NCBI GenBank assembly: GCA_002361875.1
Contig: DERX01000102.1
Coordinates: 1-14,623 of the forward strand
DNA from: Ruminococcaceae bacterium UBA3329
GTDB taxonomy: Bacteria; Bacillota; Clostridia; Oscillospirales; Acutalibacteraceae
DNA length: 14,623 nt
Reading direction: 5' to 3'
The number at the start of each line of letters is the position of its first letter. Position 1 is the first letter of the stretch. Positions 6,229-12,269 of the stretch are shown here, in pieces. A program made the translations under genes and the position numbers. The notes below the pieces were generated by a model. The model worked only from the letters and a program-made list of their open reading frames with translations. It was not told where the DNA came from and ran no database searches.

Positions 6229-7208
6229 TCTGCGTCACCTCCGTTTTTGTCGTTAAGATATGCAGAATAATCCACATCTGTTTCTTTGCCGATGTCATTA
6301 GAATCAATACCGTAATTTTTCATAAAGTCTTCAAGGTCTTTATCACTATTCGGCTGAATGTAATAAGAAGAGTCTGCCTTATCAACTATATCCGTGCTGG
6401 CAGCAGCTTGCTCCTCACGGATTTTGTCAACGCTTGCCTGAATATCCTGATGAGCCGCCTCAATAAGCTCCTGCTTAGTAGCGGTTTTTTCATCATCGGA
6501 AAAGGCTGCCTTGAAAGCCGATTCCGGAGCAGATTCAGGTTCGGTGTTTGCCGTATCCGAAATAACCTCACCGTTGTCAATAGTAATAACACGGTGATTA
6601 AACATACGCACCAAATCATGCTCATGGGTAACCATTACAACGGTTGTCCCATTTGCATTGATATGATTTAAAAGATCAACTATTTCATATGACATTTCGG
6701 GGTCAATGTTACCTGTAGGCTCGTCCGCAATAAGAATACCTGCATTATTTACAAGCGCACGGGAAAGAGCAACCCTCTGCTGTTCACCGCCGGAAAGCTG
6801 ATTCGGCATCTGGCGTGCCTTTGAGGTGAGACCTACAAGACTTAAAACATAGGGTACGCGCTTGCTTATTTCTCTCTCCTTGGCGCCGATAACACGCATT
6901 GCAAATGCCACATTATCATAAACCGTCATATTGGGAATTAAGCGGAAATCCTGAAAAACAATTCCCATTGTTCTGCGGAATTTGGGAATATCACGCTTTT
7001 TAATTCTGTTAAGATTATAGTCGTTAATGACAACAGTACCTGAATTCGGTACCTGCTCACGCATAATGATTTTAAGGAATGTGCTTTTGCCCGCGCCTGA
7101 TGCACCGACTACAAAGACAAACTCACCGTCATTGATTTTCAGTGATACATTTTTGAGTGCCGCTGTTCCGTTGTCATAGGTTTTTGAAACATTATTAAAC
7201 TCTATCAC
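6225..7208 (-). CDS. ftsE: Cell division ATP-binding protein FtsE with a long C-terminal tail
   Basis: The cytoplasmic ATPase subunit of FtsEX. The ABC domain occupies residues 1-217: Walker A GASGAGKST (35-43), Q-loop Q86, signature LSGGE (138-142), Walker B ILIADE (158-163) and H-loop H195, all intact. FtsE is normally about 220-230 residues, but this one has 327. The extra 110 residues (218-327) are mainly acidic, rich in Ala, Asp, Glu and Ser, with a likely helix near 243-270 and a final segment rich in Asp, Tyr and Asn. The tail is in frame, uses the same codon style and ends at the ATGA that starts ftsX, so it is not a sequencing artefact of the junction. The GTG at 7208 has AGAGGT upstream. 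The tail could be a docking arm for division proteins; that is speculation. Confidence 0.96.
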   Translation of the reverse strand: MIEFNNVSKTYDNGTAALKNVSLKINDGEFVFVVGASGAGKSTFLKIIMREQVPNSGTVVINDYNLNRIKKRDIPKFRRTMGIVFQDFRLIPNMTVYDNVAFAMRVIGAKEREISKRVPYVLSLVGLTSKARQMPNQLSGGEQQRVALSRALVNNAGILIADEPTGNIDPEMSYEIVDLLNHINANGTTVVMVTHEHDLVRMFNHRVITIDNGEVISDTANTEPESAPESAFKAAFSDDEKTATKQELIEAAHQDIQASVDKIREEQAAASTDIVDKADSSYYIQPNSDKDLEDFMKNYGIDSNDIGKETDVDYSAYLNDKNGGDAE

Positions 7209-7260
7209 AATTTTTACCTCTTTTAAACAAAGTTACACATTATAACTATTATTGTAAAGC

Positions 7261-7288
7261 ATTATACCACAAAATATAGTGTTTGTAA
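7261..7288 (-). promoter_or_regulatory. Promoter for the ftsE-ftsX-M23-S41 operon
   Basis: Minus-strand TTACAA (7283-7288) and TATAAT (7261-7266) are 16 bases apart, and the -10 is extended (TGG before TATAAT). The predicted leader is about 45 bases. A second TATAAT at 7239-7244 has no -35 at a usable distance. This is the only good promoter upstream of ftsE in the 188-base gap. Confidence 0.7.
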
Positions 7289-7360
7289 CGCATTTTATAA
7301 AAAATTAACATTTATCGTCGATTTGCACAAAACTCAGTCACATTTATATGGTATGTATAC

Positions 7361-7390
7361 AAAAAAAGAGCCGACATAATGTCGGCTCTT
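7361..7390 (-). terminator. Strong intrinsic terminator after the CdaR-like gene
   Basis: Bases 7366-7376 pair perfectly with 7380-7390 (11 bp, loop of 3), starting 6 bases past the stop codon. On the minus strand the stem is followed by an unbroken T-run. It separates the regulator gene from the ftsE promoter region. Confidence 0.93.
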
Positions 7391-7396
7391 AAATAA

Positions 7397-8482
7397 TCAA
7401 TATTTAACCGGATGAGAGTAAAGATATTTTTTAACCATCAGTGCTACCTTAAACACGATGGCATCGTCAAACTCGCGAAGATCAAGCCCTGTCAGCTTTT
7501 TTATCTTTTCAAGTCTGTAAACCAAGGTATTTCTATGAACGAAAAGCTTTCTTGAGGTCTCGGAAACATTCAAGTTATTTTCAAAGAATTTTTGAATGGT
7601 GAAAAGCGTCTCGTGATCCAGACTTTCAATCGAACCACGCTTAAAAATTTCCTTAAGGAACATTTCACAAAGCGTTGTGGGAAGCTGATAAATAAGTCTT
7701 GCTATACCGAGGTTGTCATAGCTGACAATTGTTTTTTCCGTGTCGAACACCTTGCCGACTTCAAGCGAAACCTGAGCCTCACGGAAGCTGCGTGCAAGAT
7801 CCTTAATGCTATCAATTGTTGTGCCGATACCAACAAGAACACGGGTATAATACTCAGTGCCCAGTGAATCAACTATTGAGCGTGCAAGCTTTTCAAGGTC
7901 TTTCGTTTCATTGCCCGCCTTAACCTCTTTCACGAGAGCTATATCGGTTTCATTTATATTGATAACAAAATCCTTTGTCTTGTCCGGGAACAAATCCTGA
8001 ATAACATCAAATACAGACACATCGTTATGCTCGGCAATTCTAATAAGAAGAACGGCTCTTGCTGCGTCATTGTTAAAACGAAGCTCCCGTGCCTTAATGT
8101 AAATATCACCGGGAAGTATATTTTCAAAAATTACATTCTTAATAAAATTACCTCTGTCATATTTTTCATCATAATACTGCTTAATAGTGGAAAGTGAAAC
8201 AGAAAGAACCGCAACATAACGGGCAGCAATCTCGTCATTTCCTTCAACAAAAACAGCATATTCAGGATGCATATGAGCGCCGAACGCTTTATAAGTATAG
8301 CCGTCGGAAACTGAAATTTCAGACGATGCAAAAGCAGTAGACAGCGCATGCGGCTGAATCTCACCTATTCTGCCAAGCTCACTGCACGAAATAACTGTGC
8401 CTGTTTCATCTATTACGCCAAAGGTTCGGTCAATAACCTCAACCATCTGGTGAACTATTCCTTGGAACAATCTGTTTGACAT
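7397..8482 (-). CDS. CdaR/PucR-family transcriptional regulator
   Basis: A 361-residue regulator of the sugar-diacid regulator (CdaR) type. The N-terminal third (about 1-130) resembles the diacid recognition domain (starts MSNRLFQGIVHQMVEVIDRT and contains FGVIDETGTVISCSELGRIGE). A middle GGDEF-like/CdaR linker region covers about 135-280. The C-terminal PucR-type helix-turn-helix (about 300-355) includes NLNVSETSRKLFVHRNTLVY and RLEKIKKLTGLDL. I place the start at ATG 8482 rather than the upstream ATG at 8497, because GGGGGT lies 7 bases before 8482 and would be consumed by the longer reading, which lacks any ribosome binding site. It is a single-gene unit with its own promoter, inverted repeat and terminator. 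No sugar-diacid metabolic genes are nearby, so the ligand and targets are unknown; control of a distant regulon or itself is possible. Confidence 0.9.
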   Translation of the reverse strand: MSNRLFQGIVHQMVEVIDRTFGVIDETGTVISCSELGRIGEIQPHALSTAFASSEISVSDGYTYKAFGAHMHPEYAVFVEGNDEIAARYVAVLSVSLSTIKQYYDEKYDRGNFIKNVIFENILPGDIYIKARELRFNNDAARAVLLIRIAEHNDVSVFDVIQDLFPDKTKDFVININETDIALVKEVKAGNETKDLEKLARSIVDSLGTEYYTRVLVGIGTTIDSIKDLARSFREAQVSLEVGKVFDTEKTIVSYDNLGIARLIYQLPTTLCEMFLKEIFKRGSIESLDHETLFTIQKFFENNLNVSETSRKLFVHRNTLVYRLEKIKKLTGLDLREFDDAIVFKVALMVKKYLYSHPVKY

Positions 8483-8500
8483 TAGGAAAACCCCCATTTT

Positions 8501-8523
8501 TTGTGTTTATACAAAAAACACAA
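8501..8523 (-). promoter_or_regulatory. Inverted repeat just downstream of the CdaR-like promoter
   Basis: TTGTGTTT (8516-8523) and AAACACAA (8501-8508) form a perfect 8-base inverted repeat with a 7-base centre, between the -10 box (8538) and the start codon. Its place near the predicted transcription start fits an operator for autoregulation, or a leader hairpin. Which of the two is not decided by the sequence. Confidence 0.45.
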
Positions 8524-8537
8524 TTACAATACTATGT

Positions 8538-8566
8538 ATTTTACACAATATTTTCGTCTTTTGCAA
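8538..8566 (-). promoter_or_regulatory. Promoter for the CdaR-like regulator
   Basis: Minus-strand TTGCAA (8561-8566) and TAAAAT (8538-8543), spacer 17 bases. It lies in an AT-rich gap with no better candidate. Confidence 0.6.
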
Positions 8567-8608
8567 GCAAATTTTTGAATTTTTTCGTTTTTTTCAAACA
8601 TTTTTCAC

Positions 8609-8652
8609 AAAAAAAGACCTAAAAATTAGTCAAACAACGCAATTTAAGGCTT
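8609..8652 (-). terminator. Probable imperfect terminator after rsuA
   Basis: About 16 bases past the rsuA stop, a segment around 8641-8652 (GCCTTAAATT on the minus strand) pairs imperfectly with 8616-8628 (AATTTTTAGG), and a T-run (complement of 8609-8615) follows. The loop is about 12 bases and the stem has mismatches, so confidence is moderate. Confidence 0.5.
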
Positions 8653-8667
8653 TTTTGTCCCGTTTTT

Positions 8668-9402
8668 TTATTGTTCAAAATCACTAAAAATTTTTCCTAA
8701 CTCAATTTTTAACAGCTCTTCGGGTGTAATTTCACGGCATTCTCCGGGTTTCAGCGATTCGTCTAAATTTAAATTTCCCATTTTAGTCCGTTTAAGAGAT
8801 ATAACCTTATTTCCTGCCGCCGCAAACATTCTTTTGATTTGATGATATTTTCCTTCGCAAATCTGTATCTTCACAAGAGGATTATCCCCGTTTTCAAGTA
8901 TTTTTACTCTTGATTCAAGACAGACTGTCCCGTCCGAAAGCATTATTCCGTTTTGAATAAGCTCAAGCTGTTCCTTTGACAAAGGCCGGTCAAGCCTTGC
9001 CTCATAGGTTTTTACAATGTGATTTTTGGGCGATAAAATTCTGTGCGCAAAATCTCCGTCGTCGGTAATAAGTACAAAACCGACCGTGTCCTTGTCAAGT
9101 CTTCCCGCCGGAAAAAGTCCTGAACGGAAAAGCTTTTCAGGTACAAGGTCAACTACCGTTTTCTCCGATTTTGAGTCGCTTGCGGACACAACGCCCGCAG
9201 GCTTATTGAGCATTAAATATATATGCTTTTTCAAAATAAGCTCTTTGCCGTCCAAAGAAACAGTATCATTTTCGCTTATTTTAAACGAAGAATCTCTGAC
9301 CGTTTTTCCGTTAACGGCTACTCTTCCGCTTTTTATTATTTCTTTTACATCTTTTCTTGACGACGTACCCTGCGACGCAAGAATTTTATCAAGTCTTTCC
9401 AT
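8668..9402 (-). CDS. rsuA: RsuA/RluB-family rRNA pseudouridine synthase
   Basis: Isomerises a uridine to pseudouridine in ribosomal RNA. The 244-residue size fits RsuA (16S rRNA) slightly better than the longer RluB (23S), but the target cannot be settled from sequence alone. Residues 1-55 form the S4 RNA-binding domain (MERLDKILASQG, GRVAVNGKTV). The catalytic domain has the family motif FPAGRLDKDTVGFVLITDDG, with the nucleophile Asp at 103. The C-terminal GKYHQIKRMFAAAGNKVISL and KMGNLNLD are typical of the family. The ATG at 9402 is 14 bases after the preceding stop; an AGGA overlaps that stop, about 12 bases from the start, which is weak and suggests modest or coupled translation. It is the last gene of the rsmD operon, alongside another rRNA modification gene. 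Confidence 0.9.
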   Translation of the reverse strand: MERLDKILASQGTSSRKDVKEIIKSGRVAVNGKTVRDSSFKISENDTVSLDGKELILKKHIYLMLNKPAGVVSASDSKSEKTVVDLVPEKLFRSGLFPAGRLDKDTVGFVLITDDGDFAHRILSPKNHIVKTYEARLDRPLSKEQLELIQNGIMLSDGTVCLESRVKILENGDNPLVKIQICEGKYHQIKRMFAAAGNKVISLKRTKMGNLNLDESLKPGECREITPEELLKIELGKIFSDFEQ

Positions 9403-9416
9403 AATACTGTTTATTC

Positions 9417-9896
9417 CTATTTCTGCGGTTTGGAAAACCCGTGCATAAAGCCGCCAAGCTCAACAGAGCAAACATCTCCGCCTATTACCTTGCCGTCACA
9501 TACGAGTATATTTATTCTTATGCAGTCTTTATTTTCAAAGCCTTCGTAATTTTTTACAGCATAAGTCCATCTTTTGACTCTTGTCCCCTTAAAGGAAGTC
9601 AGGTCAAACCCTTGAGAAAGCTGGATTTCGTTGTATTTTGTATAAACCTCATCAAACTCTTCGGGAATTATTATTTCACGAACCTCGTTAGGTTCCCCTG
9701 AAACCTCCCACCCGAACTGCGAAATAAAGCTCATTCGCTCGCTTTCGTTTGAAGCCGAAAGATTTACTGTGTTATTGTTCTTTGAAACATTTTCACTGTC
9801 TTTTGAGAGAAAAATAAGCACACTGACTGTCAGCACAACAAAAAGGATAATAAGAATTGCCCTTATTTGCTTGGATTTAACCGTGTAGATAAACAT
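9417..9896 (-). CDS. Membrane-anchored protein, DUF4830-like
   Basis: This 159-residue protein has a basic N-terminus, one membrane segment (about 12-31), a Ser/Asn-rich linker (33-52) and an external domain of about 105 residues. The domain carries FGWEVSGEPNEVREIIIPEEFD, then YTKYNEIQLSQGFDLTSFKG and, near the end, GKVIGGDVCSVELGGFMHGF. From memory these match the clostridial DUF4830 family, whose function is unknown; a profile search should confirm. With no signal cleavage site seen, it is probably anchored facing out. The ATG at 9896 has GAGGTG 5 bases upstream, located in the 3' arm of a long hairpin (9902-9941). It sits between the coiled-coil protein gene and rsuA in the same direction, probably in the same transcript. 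Confidence 0.82.
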   Translation of the reverse strand: MFIYTVKSKQIRAILIILFVVLTVSVLIFLSKDSENVSKNNNTVNLSASNESERMSFISQFGWEVSGEPNEVREIIIPEEFDEVYTKYNEIQLSQGFDLTSFKGTRVKRWTYAVKNYEGFENKDCIRINILVCDGKVIGGDVCSVELGGFMHGFSKPQK

Positions 9897-9941
9897 AAAA
9901 ACACCTCGAACACATTTTTATAATAAATATGCTGCGAGGCG
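9897..9941 (-). promoter_or_regulatory. Hairpin sequestering the RBS of the DUF4830-like gene
   Basis: CGCCTCG (9935-9941) pairs with CGAGGTG (9902-9908, one G-U), and an inner GCATATTT (9925-9932) pairs with AAATGTGT (9910-9917, two G-U) around a 7-base loop. The 3' arm contains the GAGGTG ribosome binding site, and five T bases separate the stem from the ATG. The shape could act as a weak terminator, a translation gate, or both. Confidence 0.55.
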
Positions 9942-9960
9942 ATTTTTAATGAATATAATT

Positions 9961-10494
9961 TTATTCGTCTATACGCTTTGACTGAGAAGCGGCTCGAAGC
10001 TGCTGGCGTGTACGGCGGATTTCATTTACAGAGTTTGTAAGAGTTTCATCGGCAATGGCAACTATGTTTTCAACATATTCGCTTGCGCTCTGACGCATTT
10101 CTCTTGACCAATTCTTTGCCTGCTCTGTAAGCTCTGTTGCAGTGTTTCTCGCCTGCTCAACAATATCGTTTGCGGCATTTCTTGCCTGCTGCATAATTTC
10201 AGCAGCCGCAGCCTCAGCACCTCTTGTAATTTCATCCTCAGATATTATTTCCTTTGCACGAAGATGTGCCTGCTCAATAATGTCATCAGCGCTTGACTGT
10301 GCGCTTGCAAGAATTTCTTTGCGCTCCGATGCAATTTTTCTTGCCTGTGTAAGCTCGTCGGGCATATTAAGCCTTATATCCTCAACAGCCGTTTTAATTG
10401 CCTCTGCATCAACCAAAATGTTTGATGTAAAGGGAACGCTTTTACCCTCGTCAATAATACTTATTATCTCGTCAAGTAAACTTTCTATGGTCAT
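9961..10494 (-). CDS. Alanine-rich coiled-coil protein (clostridial coaD-linked 'ATPase' family)
   Basis: 177 residues, soluble. The first 50 residues (MTIESLLDEIISIIDEGKSVPF, then ILVDAEAIKTAVEDIRLNMPDEL) form a compact conserved head. Residues about 50-165 are one long helix of 11-residue-type repeats with Ala, Ile and Arg/Glu at set places (for example AAEIMQQARNAANDIVEQAR). The repeat resembles the stalk subunits of V/F-type ATPases, which is why relatives are often named 'ATPase' or 'V-ATPase subunit H'. No Walker motif is present and it is not an ATPase by sequence. The head pattern recalls clostridial proteins found next to coaD. The ATG at 10494 overlaps the coaD stop (ATGA), with GAGAGGTG 7 bases upstream. 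A structural or scaffold role is plausible; the function is unknown. Confidence 0.88.
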   Translation of the reverse strand: MTIESLLDEIISIIDEGKSVPFTSNILVDAEAIKTAVEDIRLNMPDELTQARKIASERKEILASAQSSADDIIEQAHLRAKEIISEDEITRGAEAAAAEIMQQARNAANDIVEQARNTATELTEQAKNWSREMRQSASEYVENIVAIADETLTNSVNEIRRTRQQLRAASQSKRIDE

Positions 10495-10988
10495 TTTTCT
10501 GCACCTCTCATAATTCTTTTAACTATATCATCACGAACTGCTTCGGGAACGAAATCACTTATGTCCCCTCCAAGCTCGCAAATTTGCTTTACAACGCTGG
10601 AGCTCAAATACATATTTTCGCTTCTTGTATTTATAAAGATTGTTTCAAGGTCGCCGTTCAGCTTTTTGTTAAGCTGTGCCTGCTGAAACTCATACTCAAA
10701 GTCCGACATAGCACGAAGGCCCTTAACGACTGCTACAGCGCCGCATTCCCTTGCGTACTCCGCCAAAAGGCCGTCGGCAACTCTGACTTCAACATTCTGC
10801 AAATGCGAGGTACAGCGCCTTATAAGCTCCGCACGCTCTTCCGGAGAAAAATAAAAGCTGTTTTTCTTTGACGGATTAAACATAACAGCAACTATTACTT
10901 TATCAAAAAGCAATGCGCTGCGCTCAATAATATCAAGATGACCGTTTGTAATCGGGTCAAACGAGCCCGGACAAATAACAGTTCTCAT
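10491..10988 (-). CDS. coaD: Phosphopantetheine adenylyltransferase
   Basis: Catalyses the penultimate step of coenzyme A synthesis: 4'-phosphopantetheine plus ATP gives dephospho-CoA and pyrophosphate. The 165-residue length is typical (about 160). The nucleotidyltransferase signature is complete: GSFDPITNGHLDII (8-21), with the TxGH motif at T14-H17. KGLRAMSDFEYE (89-100) and YLSSSVVKQI (128-137) are the other family blocks. The ATG at 10988 overlaps the rsmD stop (ATGA), and the downstream coiled-coil gene overlaps in the same way, so the three are translationally coupled. The ribosome binding site is weak (AGAAAGAA), consistent with coupling. rsmD-coaD is a common gene pair in Firmicutes. 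Confidence 0.97.
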   Translation of the reverse strand: MRTVICPGSFDPITNGHLDIIERSALLFDKVIVAVMFNPSKKNSFYFSPEERAELIRRCTSHLQNVEVRVADGLLAEYARECGAVAVVKGLRAMSDFEYEFQQAQLNKKLNGDLETIFINTRSENMYLSSSVVKQICELGGDISDFVPEAVRDDIVKRIMRGAEK

Positions 10989-11530
10989 AATAACTTATTC
11001 TTTCTGTATGTGGTAATCTTTATTTTACCGTATTTATATTCACGGGCGACTGAAAAATCCCCTGCCGTTTCGGGAAGCATTTCCTCGACAGCTGTTTCGC
11101 AAACGATTATTCCGCCGTCGCTTACTTTTCCCGCCAATATCGGCAAAACCTTATCAATAATCTGCTTTCTGTAAGGCGGGTCAAGGAACACAATGTCAAA
11201 CACATCGTGAGTAAGCTCGGCATAAGACACACCGTCACCCGAAAAGGTGCTCGCTCTTTTTTCAAAGCCGCAAATCTTAAGATTTTCCTTTACGGTGTCA
11301 AGTGACCTTTTTGACGAGTCCACAAAACAGCAGTGCTTTGCCCCTCTTGAAATTGCCTCAATTCCGAGCTGACCCGAACCTGCAAACAAGTCAAGAACAT
11401 TAGCACCCGGAACATCAAACTGAATAATATTAAATATTCCCTCTTTTACCTTGTCGGTAGTAGGACGAACATCATCACCTTCTAAAGTGACAAGCCGCCT
11501 GCCTCTTGCTTCGCCTGTAATAACTCTCAT
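10985..11530 (-). CDS. rsmD: 16S rRNA (guanine966-N2)-methyltransferase RsmD
   Basis: Methylates G966 of 16S rRNA using S-adenosylmethionine. It starts MRVITGEARGRRL, the usual RsmD opening. It then has RPTTDKVKEGIFNI (about 22-35), the SAM-binding DLFAGSGQLGIEAISRGA (about 47-64) and the catalytic DPPY (about 117-120). I choose ATG 11530 (181 residues) over the TTG at 11542, because TTGGAG with a 6-base spacing serves the ATG and the TTG lies within that ribosome binding site. It is the first gene of the operon that continues with coaD, preceded by a promoter at 11571-11599. Confidence 0.95.
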   Translation of the reverse strand: MRVITGEARGRRLVTLEGDDVRPTTDKVKEGIFNIIQFDVPGANVLDLFAGSGQLGIEAISRGAKHCCFVDSSKRSLDTVKENLKICGFEKRASTFSGDGVSYAELTHDVFDIVFLDPPYRKQIIDKVLPILAGKVSDGGIIVCETAVEEMLPETAGDFSVAREYKYGKIKITTYRKNKLL

Positions 11531-11570
11531 AATTCGCTCCAAACCGAAACTTACGATATTCCAATATTAT

Positions 11571-11599
11571 ATTATTACAATTTTTCGTCGATTTGTCAA
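11571..11599 (-). promoter_or_regulatory. Promoter for the rsmD-coaD operon
   Basis: Minus-strand TTGACA (11594-11599) with AATAAT (11571-11576) at a 17-base spacing, the -10 being extended by TGT. The overlapping alternative TAATAT would give a spacing of 19. The perfect -35 supports a real promoter. No clear terminator for the preceding HAD gene was seen, so read-through into rsmD is also possible. Confidence 0.65.
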
Positions 11600-11621
11600 G
11601 TTTTTTAGCAAATCCGCCGAT

Positions 11622-12269
11622 TTAATTCAGTAAAAGTCTTGTAAGCTCCCGTGCATTTTCTGCAAAAACAGTTGCGCCTGCCGACTCCAAAACCGATTTG
11701 TCGCGAAAACCCCAAAGCACGCCAATAAAGTCAATCCCCGAATTTGCGGCAGTTTGCACATCAACATCGGAATCGCCTACAAAAAAGGCATTTTCTGCCT
11801 TTGCGCCGAGCTTTTTAAGTGCCTTGAGCGTAGTGTCAGGGTACGGCTTATGCCTTGTATTCTCATCTGCACCGACTGCAACAGTTATTAAATCGCCGAA
11901 TATTACCTTGCAGAGCACCTGCGCCGCAAAATCCGCTTTATTTGTCACAACAGCCGTTTTAAAACCCGCTTTTTTTAATTGAGACAGCATCTCTATAATT
12001 CCCGAATACGGTTTTGTTTTGTCATTCATATGCTTTTCGTAAAATATGCAAAAATCCTCAAAACATTTTTGGAGCATTTCTTCACTGCAATTTTTCGGAA
12101 CAGAACGTTCAATAAGCTTTTTTATTCCGTTGCCCACAAAAGATTTAATTTCTTCCGTGCTGTGAATTGGAAAATTATTCTTCGTCAAGGCGAAATTTAC
12201 CGCATCGGTCAAATCGTCAAGCGTATTTAAAAGTGTTCCGTCCAAATCAAAAATTACCGTATTCTTCAT
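11622..12269 (-). CDS. HAD-superfamily phosphatase, phosphoglycolate phosphatase-like
   Basis: A 215-residue HAD hydrolase with all four motifs: DLDGT with nucleophile D8 and acid D10, VVTNK with T109, HKPYPD with K141, and GDSDVD with D166 and D170. Residues about 15-85 form the alpha-helical cap of subclass C1. The closest type is Gph (2-phosphoglycolate phosphatase), which removes the product of oxidative 3'-end DNA damage, but this family also includes PpaX-type pyrophosphatases and sugar phosphatases, so the substrate is unsettled. The ATG at 12269 lies inside the last codons of uvrC (23-base overlap) with GGAG 6 bases upstream, showing a shared transcript. Pairing with a DNA repair gene is compatible with, but does not prove, a repair-linked role. 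Confidence 0.92.
   Translation of the reverse strand: MKNTVIFDLDGTLLNTLDDLTDAVNFALTKNNFPIHSTEEIKSFVGNGIKKLIERSVPKNCSEEMLQKCFEDFCIFYEKHMNDKTKPYSGIIEMLSQLKKAGFKTAVVTNKADFAAQVLCKVIFGDLITVAVGADENTRHKPYPDTTLKALKKLGAKAENAFFVGDSDVDVQTAANSGIDFIGVLWGFRDKSVLESAGATVFAENARELTRLLLN

Noticed and set aside
6216..6671. 151-codon open frame on the plus strand over the FtsE tail
   Set aside because: It is antisense to the in-frame FtsE extension, has Cys/Arg/Ile-rich noise composition and no RBS. Its existence prompted a check of the tail, which stays in frame to the ATGA junction with ftsX.
7239..7244. Second TATAAT upstream of ftsE
   Set aside because: No -35 hexamer lies 15-19 bases upstream, so it is probably a chance match in AT-rich sequence.
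8483..8497. Longer start for the CdaR-like gene (ATG at 8497)
   Set aside because: No RBS precedes it, and it would overlap the GGGGG stretch that serves the ATG at 8482.
9026..9448. 140-codon open frame on the plus strand
   Set aside because: It is a mirror of the rsuA catalytic domain, with a Ser/Pro-rich composition typical of antisense frames.
10142..10330. Repeated codons in the coiled-coil gene as a possible DNA repeat array
   Set aside because: The similarity is at protein level (11-residue Ala-rich helix periodicity), and the DNA copies differ; it is not a CRISPR or satellite array.
11531..11542. TTG start for rsmD at 11542
   Set aside because: The TTG is part of the TTGGAG ribosome binding site for the ATG at 11530, which also begins the usual RsmD N-terminus.
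11608..11621. Small hairpin AAATC/GATTT as a terminator after the HAD gene
   Set aside because: The stem is only 5 bp of weak pairs with no T-run on the minus strand, so it is not credible as a terminator.
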